From Piscinibacter gummiphilus (lineage in GTDB: Bacteria; Pseudomonadota; Gammaproteobacteria; Burkholderiales; Burkholderiaceae_C), in the NCBI RefSeq assembly GCF_002116905.1, contig NZ_CP015118.1, positions 806,001 to 870,000 on the forward strand: a DNA stretch of 64,000 nucleotides. Reading direction: 5' to 3'. Under the pieces are notes generated by a model, which saw nothing but the letters and a program-made list of their open reading frames with translations, was not told the DNA's origin and ran no database searches. The translations under genes and the position numbers were made by a program. Within the stretch, counting starts at the first letter, position 1; every line of letters begins with the position of its first letter. This document shows, piece by piece, positions 45,319 through 53,296 of this stretch.

Positions 45319-46491
45319 GTGACCGACGACCACGGTGCGTTCGTGCCGGGCGGGCGGGTCTCGCGCGGCCCCACGGGGTCGGGCGCGCTCGACGGGCTGC
45401 GCTTCGCGGTGAAGGACCTCATCGACGTGGAGGGCCTGGTGACCGGCGGGGGCAACCCCGACTGGGCCGCGTCGCAGCGGCCCGCGCCGGCCGACGCGCC
45501 CGCGGTGCGTGCGCTGCGGGCCGCGGGCGCCTCGCTGGTCGGCAAGACCGTCACGGACGAACTGGCCTTCAGCCTCGAGGGCGAGAACCACCACCACGGC
45601 ACGCCGCGCAACCCGCGTGCGCCGGGCCGGCTGCCGGGCGGCTCGTCCAGCGGGTCGGCGGTGGCCGTGGCCGCGGGCCTGGCCGACGTGGCGCTCGGCA
45701 CCGACACGGGCGGGTCGGTGCGCGTGCCGGCCTCGTTCTGCGGCGTGTTCGGCTTCCGCCCGACCCACGGCCGCGTGCCACTCGACGGCGTGGTGCCGTT
45801 CGCGCCCAGCTTCGACACCGTGGGCTGGTTCGCGGCCACGGGCGAGGTGCTGCAGCGCGCGGGGCGGGTGCTGCTCGGCGACACCGGCTCGGCCGCGGCG
45901 CCGCTGCACCTCGTGCGCCTCGACGACGCGCTGGCCGCCGCCGACCCGGGCAGCCGCACGCGCCTCGTGCCGCTGGCCCGCGCGCTCGGCGCGCTGGACG
46001 GCTTCGACGTGTTCGAGGGCGACCGTGCGTCATGGCTGCGCGCCTACCAGGTGCTCCAGGGCGCGGAGATCCGCGAGACGCTGGGCGGCTGGATCGCCGA
46101 ACGGCGGCCCCGTTTCGGTCCGTCGATCGCCCCCCGTTTCCACGGCCTCGCCGGCATCGCGGCCGCCGAGATCGACACGTGGCGGGCGTGGCGCGCCGCG
46201 CAGGTCCGGCGGCTGCACGCGCTGTTCCCCGCGGACCGGCCCACGGCCTGGGTGCTGCCCAGCGCCCCCGGCGTCGCGCTGCGCCGCACCGCCTCGGCCG
46301 ACGACCGCGGCCGCTTCTACGACGTGGCGCTGGCGCTGGGCGCCATCGCCGGCCATGCGGGCCTTCCGCAGGTGAGCCTGCCGCTCGCGACGAGCGACGG
46401 CCTGCCCGTCGGCCTGTCCGTGATCGGGCCTCCGGGCAGCGACGAAGCCCTGCTGGCGCTGGCCGCCGGCCTCGACACCGACCATCCCTGA
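45319..46491 (+). CDS. Amidase signature family hydrolase
   Basis: A 390-residue enzyme of the AS family. The triad K32 (AVKDLIDV), S109 (LPGGSSSGSA) and S133 (GTDTGGSVRVP) has the family spacing of 24 between the two serines. The start is GTG45319 with GGAGG six bases before it, one base after the hydrolase stop. It is shorter than full-length amidases such as AtzF (no C-terminal domain). With the cysteine hydrolase it suggests two-step hydrolysis of an amide or ureide, as in biuret or allophanate breakdown; the assignment is inferential. Confidence 0.88.
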   Translation: MTDDHGAFVPGGRVSRGPTGSGALDGLRFAVKDLIDVEGLVTGGGNPDWAASQRPAPADAPAVRALRAAGASLVGKTVTDELAFSLEGENHHHGTPRNPRAPGRLPGGSSSGSAVAVAAGLADVALGTDTGGSVRVPASFCGVFGFRPTHGRVPLDGVVPFAPSFDTVGWFAATGEVLQRAGRVLLGDTGSAAAPLHLVRLDDALAAADPGSRTRLVPLARALGALDGFDVFEGDRASWLRAYQVLQGAEIRETLGGWIAERRPRFGPSIAPRFHGLAGIAAAEIDTWRAWRAAQVRRLHALFPADRPTAWVLPSAPGVALRRTASADDRGRFYDVALALGAIAGHAGLPQVSLPLATSDGLPVGLSVIGPPGSDEALLALAAGLDTDHP

Positions 46492-46503
46492 GAATCCGAG
46501 CCC

Positions 46504-47181
46504 ATGCCGACCCCCACTGCCCGCCGCCCGAAACGTGATCCCGCGAAGACCCGCGCCGGCATCCTGAAGGCCGCCGTCGCCGAGTTCGCGGCGAAAGGCT
46601 ACAGCGGCGCCCGCACCGAGCAGATCGTGAAGCGGGCCAAGACCAACATCCGCATGCTGTACCACTACTTCGGGGACAAGGACGGCCTGTACGTCTGCGT
46701 GCTGGAGGAGGTGCTCGCGAAGCTGCGCACCGAGGAGTTGCAGCTCGACGTGGGCGGCACCGTGCCGCTCGACGGCATCCTGCAGATGTTCGACTTCATC
46801 GACGGGCACTTCGCCCGCCACCCCGAGCTGCGCAACCTGCTCGCGTTCGAGAACCTGAACCGCGCGCAGCACCTGAAGCGCTCCACGCGCATCCCCGAGA
46901 TGGCGACGCCCGTGCTCGGGCTGCTCGACGGCCTGCTGCAGCGTGGCGCCGAGGAGGGTTCGCTGCGCCCGGACATCGACGCGCTGCACCTCTACATCAC
47001 GATGGTCAGCATGGTGTACTACAGCAAGGCCCACGTGTTCACGCTGTCGCGCATCTTCGCGGAGGACCTGCTGGCGCCCGAATGGCAGCAGCGCCAGCGC
47101 GAGCAGGCGAGGGCGATGCTGACGGCGTACCTCGCGCCGCCGGCAACCTGTTCGAAACCCAGCAAACGCAAGGCGAAGTGA
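46504..47181 (+). CDS. TetR-family transcriptional regulator
   Basis: A 225-residue repressor. The N-terminal HTH reads KTRAGILKAAVAEFAAKGYS, then GARTEQIVKRAKTNIRMLYHYF, the TetR signature; the C-terminal ligand-binding domain is helical, of the RutR/NicS-like type. It follows the amidase by 12 bp and ends the operon. It probably controls both this operon and the BMP importer, using the palindrome at 44297 or a site at the divergent promoters. Confidence 0.88.
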   Translation: MPTPTARRPKRDPAKTRAGILKAAVAEFAAKGYSGARTEQIVKRAKTNIRMLYHYFGDKDGLYVCVLEEVLAKLRTEELQLDVGGTVPLDGILQMFDFIDGHFARHPELRNLLAFENLNRAQHLKRSTRIPEMATPVLGLLDGLLQRGAEEGSLRPDIDALHLYITMVSMVYYSKAHVFTLSRIFAEDLLAPEWQQRQREQARAMLTAYLAPPATCSKPSKRKAK

Positions 47182-47182
47182 T

Positions 47183-47210
47183 GGAAAGACAGCAGCGCTG
47201 CTGGCTTTCC
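47183..47210. repeat. 28-bp near-perfect palindrome after the TetR gene
   Basis: GGAAAG (47183-47188) pairs with CTTTCC (47205-47210), and between them lies CAGCAGCGCTGCTG, itself a perfect palindrome; only one base pair mismatches. It begins one base after the TetR stop. A hairpin of up to 13 bp with a short loop is possible, as for a terminator, but no T-run follows directly. It could also be a protein-binding site. Confidence 0.4.
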
Positions 47211-47312
47211 GGCGGAGCTGCATCCTGCGTGGGTTTGCTGATTTTCCTTTTCGAATCAATGGGTTGAGTGCTTGGCGAAGGGTGGGAGCCCCTCGGCACA
47301 TCGCTTGCGAAA

Positions 47313-47336
47313 GACCGGTCCTGACATGACCAGTCC
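47313..47336 (+). promoter_or_regulatory. Two GACCRGTCC sites before the GntR gene
   Basis: GACCGGTCC (47313-47321) and GACCAGTCC (47328-47336) are 9-bp near-palindromes repeated at 15-bp spacing, 12 bp before the GntR start codon. HutC-subfamily regulators often bind such short palindromes. They are candidate autoregulatory sites. Confidence 0.45.
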
Positions 47337-47348
47337 ACGCAAGCCCGC

Positions 47349-48086
47349 ATGACCTTCACCAGCCTCCGGCTTCCCACCCCGACGCTCCACGGCCGCATCC
47401 GCGAGGAGTTGCGGGAGCGCATCCTCTCCGGCGCCTGGCAGCCACACGACCGCGTGCCGTCCGAGAGTGCGCTGATGGCGCAGTACGGCGTCAGCCGCAT
47501 CACCGTGCGCCAGGCGCTCGGCGACCTCGAGAGCGCCCGCATGATCTTCAAGGTGCCCGGCAAGGGCGCCTTCGTCGCCGAGGCCAAGCCGTTCCAGGAA
47601 CTCGGCCGGCTGCAGGGCTTCGCCGAGGCCATGGGCGAGAGGGGCCACGAGACCTTCAACCGCGTGCTGCGCTGCGAGACGGTCGCGGCGGACGACACCG
47701 TGGCCGACCGCCTGCGGCTCGCGCCCGGCACGCCGGTCACCCACATCCGGCGCGTGCGCTACCTCGGGCGTGAGCCGGTGTCGGTGGACCACACCTGGCT
47801 GCCCGCCGAACTCGGCGAACGTGTGGTCCGCGAGGACCTCGCCACGCGCGACATCTTCCTGATCCTCGAGAACGAGGGCGCCACGCCGCTCGGCCACGCC
47901 GACCTCGCGCTGGGGGCGACCGTCGCCGACGCGGAGATCGCCACGCAGCTCGGTGTCAGCGTCGGCTCGCCGGTGCTGCACATCGAGCGGCTGACCAGCG
48001 ACCGCGAGGGCCGGCCGATCGACTTCGAACACCTGTACTGCCGCTCGGACAGCTTCCAGTACCGCCTGCGGCTGCAGCGCCGCTGA
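47349..48086 (+). CDS. GntR-family (HutC-type) transcriptional regulator
   Basis: A 245-residue regulator. The wHTH reads LRERILSGAWQPHDRVPSES and YGVSRITVRQALGDLESARM, followed by a UTRA domain (about 85-240; VTHIRRVRYLGREPVSVDHT, PVLHIERLTSDREGRPIDFE). HutC-subfamily members respond to small amino acid, sugar or histidine-derived ligands. It lies 140 bp upstream of the flavoprotein operon, with the REP element at 48128 in between, and is the likely regulator of that operon. Confidence 0.9.
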   Translation: MTFTSLRLPTPTLHGRIREELRERILSGAWQPHDRVPSESALMAQYGVSRITVRQALGDLESARMIFKVPGKGAFVAEAKPFQELGRLQGFAEAMGERGHETFNRVLRCETVAADDTVADRLRLAPGTPVTHIRRVRYLGREPVSVDHTWLPAELGERVVREDLATRDIFLILENEGATPLGHADLALGATVADAEIATQLGVSVGSPVLHIERLTSDREGRPIDFEHLYCRSDSFQYRLRLQRR

Positions 48087-48127
48087 AGGAACACGCCATG
48101 AAGAAACCACGCACGAAGAAAAGCTCC

Positions 48128-48199
48128 GTCATCCCGGCGAAGGCCGGGACCCTGTGCCTTGCGATGGACGCCCGAGGTCCCGGCCTTCGCCGGGACGAC
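48128..48199. repeat. Repetitive extragenic palindrome, copy 2
   Basis: GTCATCCCGGCGAAGGCCGG at the left end and CCGGCCTTCGCCGGGACGAC at the right end are near-perfect complements around a 32-base centre, giving the same 72-bp size as copy 1 at 39592. It lies between the GntR gene and the flavoprotein gene, and its hairpin would sit in the 5-prime leader of the flavoprotein mRNA. Confidence 0.75.
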
Positions 48200-48225
48200 A
48201 GCGTTCGGGTGAGCGAGGTGGCGGC

Positions 48226-49947
48226 ATGAACACCATCGAAACCGAAGTCGACGTCCTCGTCATCGGCGGCGGCACCGCCGGCCCGATGGCCGCTGTCAAG
48301 GCCAAGCAGGCCAACCCCGCGCTGCGCGTGCTGCTGCTCGAGAAGGCCAACGTCAAGCGCAGCGGCGCCATCTCGATGGGCATGGACGGCTTGAACAACG
48401 CCGTGATCCCCGGCCACGCCACGCCCGAGCAGTACGTGCGCGAGATCACCATCGCGAACGACGGCATCGTCAACCAGAAGACGGTGATGGCCTACGCCAC
48501 GCAGAGCTTCGCGATGATCGAGGAGCTCGACCGCTGGGGCGTGAAGTTCGAGAAGGACGAGACGGGCGACTACGCCGTCAAGAAGGTGCACCACATGGGC
48601 AGCTACGTGCTGCCGATGCCCGAGGGGCACGACATCAAGAAGGTGCTGTACCGCCAGCTCAAGCGCACGCGGGTCGAGATCACCAACCGCCTGGTGGCGA
48701 CAAGGCTGCTGACGGGCCCGGACGGCCGCATCGCCGGCGCGATGGCCTTCGACTGCCGCACCGCCGACTTCCACGTGATCCGCGCGAAGTCGGTGGTGCT
48801 CGCCTGCGGCGCCGCCGGGCGCCTGGGCCTGCCGTCGTCGGGCTACCTGTTCGGGACGTACGAGAACCCCACCAACGCGGGCGACGGCTACGCGATGGCG
48901 TACCACGCGGGCGCCGAGCTCTCGGGCATCGAGTGCTTCCAGATCAACCCGCTGATCAAGGACTACAACGGCCCGGCCTGCGCGTACGTCACCGGCCCGT
49001 TCGGCGGCTACACCACCAACGCCGAGGGCCAGCGCTTCATCGAGTGCGACTACTGGAGCGGCCAGATGATGTGGGAGTTCTACCAGGAGCTGCAGGGTGG
49101 CAAGGGCCCGGTGTTCCTGAAACTCGACCACCTCGCCGAGGAAACCATCTCGACGATCGAGACCATCCTGCACACCAACGAGCGCCCGAGCCGCGGCCGT
49201 TTCCACGCGGGCCGCGGCACCGACTACCGCGAACGCCTGGTCGAGATGCACATCTCCGAGATCGGCCTGTGCAGCGGCCACTCGGCCTCCGGCGTGTGGG
49301 TGGACGAACACGCGCGCACCACGGTGCCGGGCCTGCACTCGGCCGGCGACATGGCCTGCGTGCCGCACAACTACATGCTGGGTGCGTTCGTCTACGGCCG
49401 CCTTGCGGGCGAGAGCAGCGCGGCGTGGTGTGCCGAGCACGATTTCGCGCCGGTCGACCCGGAACAGGTGGAACGCGAACGCCAGCGCGTGTGGGCGCCG
49501 CTCCAACGCGAACAGGGCCTGCCGCCCAACCAGGTGGAGTTCAAGCTGCGCCGTTTCGTCAACGACCACCTGCAGCCGCCGAAGGTCACCCGCAAGATGG
49601 AGATCGGCCTCGAGCGTTTCGAGGGCATCCGCCACGACCTCGAGCACGTCAAGGCACGCGACGCCCACGAGCTGATGCGGGCGATGGAGGTGCACGCGAT
49701 CCGCGACTGTGCCGAGATGGCGGCCCGCGCCTCGCTGTTCCGCACCGAGAGCCGCTGGGGCCTGTACCACGCCCGCGTCGACTATCCCGAGCGCAACGAC
49801 ACCGACTGGTTCTGCCACGCCCAGCTGAAGAAGGACGAGCGCGGCGCGATGACGAGCTTCAAGCGCCCCATCGAGCCGTACCTCGTCCCCATCGCCGAAA
49901 CCGAACGCAACGCCTACCGCGAACTCCGCATCGCGGTCCCTGCCTGA
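48226..49947 (+). CDS. FAD-dependent reductase, AprA/fumarate-reductase-like
   Basis: A 573-residue flavoprotein. The FAD-binding loop is VIGGGTAGPMAA (12-23), and ERSGA-type motif KRSGAISMGMDGLNN follows, characteristic of adenylylsulfate reductase alpha (AprA) and related succinate dehydrogenase-type flavoproteins. DMACVPHNYMLGAFVYGRL is a second FAD motif, and the helical C-terminal domain follows. It is followed by a ferredoxin as AprA is by AprB, but no sulfate-activation or membrane Qmo genes are near, so the substrate is probably not APS. It heads the operon under GntR control. Confidence 0.88.
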   Translation: MNTIETEVDVLVIGGGTAGPMAAVKAKQANPALRVLLLEKANVKRSGAISMGMDGLNNAVIPGHATPEQYVREITIANDGIVNQKTVMAYATQSFAMIEELDRWGVKFEKDETGDYAVKKVHHMGSYVLPMPEGHDIKKVLYRQLKRTRVEITNRLVATRLLTGPDGRIAGAMAFDCRTADFHVIRAKSVVLACGAAGRLGLPSSGYLFGTYENPTNAGDGYAMAYHAGAELSGIECFQINPLIKDYNGPACAYVTGPFGGYTTNAEGQRFIECDYWSGQMMWEFYQELQGGKGPVFLKLDHLAEETISTIETILHTNERPSRGRFHAGRGTDYRERLVEMHISEIGLCSGHSASGVWVDEHARTTVPGLHSAGDMACVPHNYMLGAFVYGRLAGESSAAWCAEHDFAPVDPEQVERERQRVWAPLQREQGLPPNQVEFKLRRFVNDHLQPPKVTRKMEIGLERFEGIRHDLEHVKARDAHELMRAMEVHAIRDCAEMAARASLFRTESRWGLYHARVDYPERNDTDWFCHAQLKKDERGAMTSFKRPIEPYLVPIAETERNAYRELRIAVPA

Positions 49948-49956
49948 GAGGACACC

Positions 49957-50199
49957 ATGCAATACGCCCCCATCGCGTTCACCCCCCACGCCGTGCCGGT
50001 GTCGGTCGACGCCGACAAGTGCATCGCCCACAAGGGCTGCACCGTGTGCGTCGACGTGTGCCCGCTCGACGTGCTGGCCATCGACCTGTCGAAGGGCACG
50101 GCCTACATGAAGTTCGACGAATGCTGGTACTGCATGCCGTGCGAGAAGGACTGCCCCACCGGCGCCGTGACCGTCGAGATCCCCTACCTGCTCCGCTGA
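49957..50199 (+). CDS. 2x[4Fe-4S] ferredoxin, AprB-like
   Basis: An 80-residue ferredoxin. Cluster I is bound by C22-x5-C28-x2-C31-x3-C35 and cluster II by C56-x2-C59-x2-C62-x3-C66 with CP at both ends. It begins 9 bp after the flavoprotein stop. It should carry electrons to or from the flavoprotein, as AprB does in APS reductase. It lacks the C-terminal tail that wraps AprA in true APS reductase. Confidence 0.9.
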   Translation: MQYAPIAFTPHAVPVSVDADKCIAHKGCTVCVDVCPLDVLAIDLSKGTAYMKFDECWYCMPCEKDCPTGAVTVEIPYLLR

Positions 50200-50218
50200 C
50201 CGACCGAGGAACCCACCG

Positions 50219-51637
50219 ATGAACTTCCGCCTTCCCCTGACCGGCCTCGCGCTGGCCTTCGCACTCTCCGCGGCGCACGCCGGCGAAACGATCCGCGTCG
50301 CCCTCGGCACGCAGGACACCACGATCAACTGCGCCACCGGCGGCCTGCTGATCCGCGAGCTGAACCTGCTCGACAAGTACCTGCCGCGCGACGGCAAGTA
50401 CAAGGACGTGACCTACGACATCCAGTGGAAGAACTTCACGTCGGGTGCCCCACTCACCAACGAGATGGTGGCCGACAAGCTCGACTTCGGCGCGATGGCC
50501 GACTTCCCCGGCTCGCTCAACGGCGCCGCGCACCTGAAGGCCGGCAAGAAGAGCATCTTCCTGTCGGTGCTGTCGGGCAGCACCTTCGGCTCGGGCAACG
50601 GCATCGTGGTGCCCACGGCCTCCAGCGTGCAATCGCTCGCCGAGCTCAAGGGCAAGCAGATCTCGGTGCCGTTCGCGTCCACGTCGCACGGCATGCTGCT
50701 GCGCGCGCTGAAGGCCCAGGGCATCGATCCTTCGACGGACGTCAACATCCTGACCCAGGCGCCCGAGGTGGCCGGCTCGGCGCTGCAGGCCAACAAGATC
50801 GACGCCCACGCCGACTTCGTGCCGTTCGCCGACCTGTTCCCATACCGCGGCTTCGCCCGCAAGATCTTCGACGGCGCCCAGGCGAACGCGCCCACGTTCC
50901 ACGGCACGCTCGTGAACGCCGAGTACGCGAAGAAGTATCCCGAGATCGTGGTCGCGTACCTGCGCGCGGCGCTCGAAGCGCATCGCCTGATCACCGCCGA
51001 GCCCGAGAAGTACAGCGAACTCATCGCGAAGGTGACCGGCATCGAGGCCGAGGTGAACTACCTCTTCCATGGCCCGCTGGGCCTGCAGACGCGCGACTTC
51101 ACGTGGAAGCCCGAGTACCGCCAGGCGCTCGCGACCTCCATCGACACGCTGCGCATCCTCAAGCGCCACGACTCCGACCTGACGGCCGACACGTTCATCG
51201 ACGACCAGTACCTCCGCGCCGCCTTCAAGCAGGCCGGGCTCGACTACGAGGCGCAGCTGAAGTCCTACGACAAGGCGCCGCTCAAGGCGAACGACCACCT
51301 GACCGGCAAACCCATCACCGACTTCAAGCGCGTGGCCCAGGTGTGGGTGGAGGGCGAGCCGCGGGTGCGCCACTACGCCTCGCCCGAGAACGCGTTCGCC
51401 GACGCGAAGAAGGCCACCGCCGCCGGCCGCAAGATCCGCGTGATCTTCGCCCACGACGACACGCTGGGCATCAAGCTGCTCGCGAACCAGGCCTGGTTCG
51501 CCGCGGACGCGAAGGGCCAGCTGCGCGCCTTCCTGCTGAAGGATTCGGCCACGAAGTGGGCCGCCGCGAACCAGGGCAAGGTGGTCGACTTCACCGCCGC
51601 GCGCGACACCGCCACCCGCGTGGCCCTGGCGCCATGA
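50219..51637 (+). CDS. ABC transporter substrate-binding protein with C-terminal extension
   Basis: A 472-residue protein with a Sec signal peptide (RLPLTGLALAFALSAAHAGE). The part to about residue 350 is NrtA/SsuA/TauA-like (VALGTQDTTINCATGG, ISVPFASTSHGMLLRAL, VPFADLFPYRG). The last 110 residues are extra (TDFKRVAQVWVEGEPRVRHY, LLANQAWFAADAKGQLRAFL) and faintly recall NosL-type copper-site proteins. It would receive nitrate-, sulfonate- or similarly sized anionic ligands. It follows the ferredoxin by 19 bp in the same operon. Confidence 0.88.
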   Translation: MNFRLPLTGLALAFALSAAHAGETIRVALGTQDTTINCATGGLLIRELNLLDKYLPRDGKYKDVTYDIQWKNFTSGAPLTNEMVADKLDFGAMADFPGSLNGAAHLKAGKKSIFLSVLSGSTFGSGNGIVVPTASSVQSLAELKGKQISVPFASTSHGMLLRALKAQGIDPSTDVNILTQAPEVAGSALQANKIDAHADFVPFADLFPYRGFARKIFDGAQANAPTFHGTLVNAEYAKKYPEIVVAYLRAALEAHRLITAEPEKYSELIAKVTGIEAEVNYLFHGPLGLQTRDFTWKPEYRQALATSIDTLRILKRHDSDLTADTFIDDQYLRAAFKQAGLDYEAQLKSYDKAPLKANDHLTGKPITDFKRVAQVWVEGEPRVRHYASPENAFADAKKATAAGRKIRVIFAHDDTLGIKLLANQAWFAADAKGQLRAFLLKDSATKWAAANQGKVVDFTAARDTATRVALAP

Positions 51638-52461
51638 CCTCCGCGGCCGTCCTCGCGCCGCCGGACGTGGCGCCCGCGCCGGCCGGATCGCGGCGCGTCG
51701 GCCACTGGGTGGCCGGTACGCTGTCGCTCGTGGCGTGCGTGGTGCTGTGGCACCTGCTGTCGACCTTCCACGTGCGCACCCCGGTCATCACGTTCGCGAA
51801 CGTGCCGCCGCCGCTGGAGGTGGCGCAGGCCGGGCTCGACCTGCTCGGGTCGCCGAAGCTGCTGCAGCACCTCGGCTGGAGCCTGTTCCGCATCGCGGCC
51901 GGCTTCGCCGCGGCCGCCGTCGCGGGCATCGGCCTCGGCCTGCTGATCGGGCGGTTCGCGTGGGCGCAGGCCGTGCTCGCGCCGCCGCTGGAGGTGCTGC
52001 GGCCCGTGCCGGCCGTCGCGTGGATACCGCTCGCGATCCTGATGTTCCCGTCGTCCGAGGTGTCGATGATCTTCGTGACCTTCACCGGCGCGGTGTTCCC
52101 GATCCTGCTCAACACCATCCACGGCGTGGAGGGCGCCGACGCGCGCCTCGTCGCGTCGGCCCGCAGCCTCGGCTGCCGCGGCGGGCGGGTGTTCACGCAG
52201 GTGATCCTGCCCGCGGCGGCGCCCAGCATCGCGACGGGCCTGTCGATCGGCATGGGCACCTGCTGGTTCTGCCTCGTGTCGGCCGAGATGATCTCGGGGC
52301 AGTTCGGCATCGGCTACTACACGTGGGAGTCGTACACCTTACAGAACTACGCCGGCATCGTCGTGGGGATGTTGTGGATCGGGCTGTTCGGCATGGGCAG
52401 CAGCGCGCTGATCCGCCAGGCCGCGCGCTGGCTGATGCCGTGGCAGGAGGGAAGAGCATGA
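51634..52461 (+). CDS. ABC transporter permease, SsuC/TauC-type
   Basis: A 275-residue inner-membrane permease. After an N-terminal helix (GTLSLVACVVLWHLL) come five helices with PPLEVLRPVPAVAWIPLAIL and DARLVASARSLGCRGGRVFT, the EAA-type loop of nitrate/taurine/sulfonate permeases. The start codon overlaps the binding-protein stop by 4 bp. It forms the channel together with a second copy of itself. Confidence 0.92.
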   Translation: MTSAAVLAPPDVAPAPAGSRRVGHWVAGTLSLVACVVLWHLLSTFHVRTPVITFANVPPPLEVAQAGLDLLGSPKLLQHLGWSLFRIAAGFAAAAVAGIGLGLLIGRFAWAQAVLAPPLEVLRPVPAVAWIPLAILMFPSSEVSMIFVTFTGAVFPILLNTIHGVEGADARLVASARSLGCRGGRVFTQVILPAAAPSIATGLSIGMGTCWFCLVSAEMISGQFGIGYYTWESYTLQNYAGIVVGMLWIGLFGMGSSALIRQAARWLMPWQEGRA

Positions 52462-53285
52462 GTGGCCACATCCAGGTCGAACGGGTCGGCATCCACCTCG
52501 GCGCGGGCCACACGCGTTTCGAGGCCGTGCACGACCTGAGCCTCGACATCGCCCCCGGCGAGTTCGTGTGCCTGCTGGGCCCGTCGGGCTGCGGCAAGTC
52601 CACGCTGCTGGGTGCCCTGGCCGGGCACCTCGTGCCCAGCAGTGGTCGCATCCGCGTGGATGGCGAGCCGGTCGACGGACCCGATCCGTCGCGCGGCCTC
52701 GTGTTCCAGCACCACACGCTGTTCCCGTGGAAGCGGGTCGTCGACAACGTCGCGTTCGGCCTGCAGATGAAGGACGTGCGGGCCGGTGAACGCCGCACGC
52801 GGGCGCGCGAGCTGCTGGCGAGCGTGGGCCTCGGCGACTTCACGGAACGCTATCCGTCGCAGCTGTCGGGTGGCATGCAGCAGCGCGTGGAGATCGCGCG
52901 CGTGCTGATCAACCGGCCCGCGGTGCTGCTGATGGACGAACCCTTCGGCGCGCTCGACGCGCTGACCCGCGTGAAGATGCAGCGCCTGCTGCTCGACGTG
53001 TGGTCGCGCGTGCGCACCACCGTCGTGTTCGTCACGCACGACATCGACGAGGCGCTGTTCCTCGCCGACCGCATCGTCGTGATGAGCGCGCGGCCCGGGC
53101 GCATCGTCGAGCAGATCGTGCTGCCGTTCGCGCGCCCGCGCGACGCCACGCTGCTGACGACGCCCGGGTTCGCCGCGCTCAAGCGCCGCTGCCTCGCGCT
53201 GCTGGAAGAGCCGGACGAGGACGACCCGCTGCCCCGCCTGACCCCGCTCGGGGAACCCGACGCCGCCTGGCGTTTCGCTGTCTGA
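52458..53285 (+). CDS. ABC transporter ATPase, SsuB/TauB-type
   Basis: A 275-residue ATPase. Walker A is GPSGCGKST (41-49), the Q-loop FQHHTLFPWKRVVDNV, the signature LSGGMQQRVEIARV, Walker B LLMDEPFGALDALT, and the switch His in VTHDIDEALFL. It overlaps the permease by 4 bp. With the permease and receptor it makes a complete importer of the nitrate/sulfonate class. Confidence 0.93.
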   Translation: MSGHIQVERVGIHLGAGHTRFEAVHDLSLDIAPGEFVCLLGPSGCGKSTLLGALAGHLVPSSGRIRVDGEPVDGPDPSRGLVFQHHTLFPWKRVVDNVAFGLQMKDVRAGERRTRARELLASVGLGDFTERYPSQLSGGMQQRVEIARVLINRPAVLLMDEPFGALDALTRVKMQRLLLDVWSRVRTTVVFVTHDIDEALFLADRIVVMSARPGRIVEQIVLPFARPRDATLLTTPGFAALKRRCLALLEEPDEDDPLPRLTPLGEPDAAWRFAV

Positions 53286-53296
53286 GGATCCAACAC

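Noticed and set aside
48226..50199. Flavoprotein plus ferredoxin taken as true APS reductase AprAB
   Set aside because: No sulfate adenylyltransferase or Qmo/Dsr genes are near, and the ferredoxin lacks the AprB tail, so APS is an unlikely substrate.
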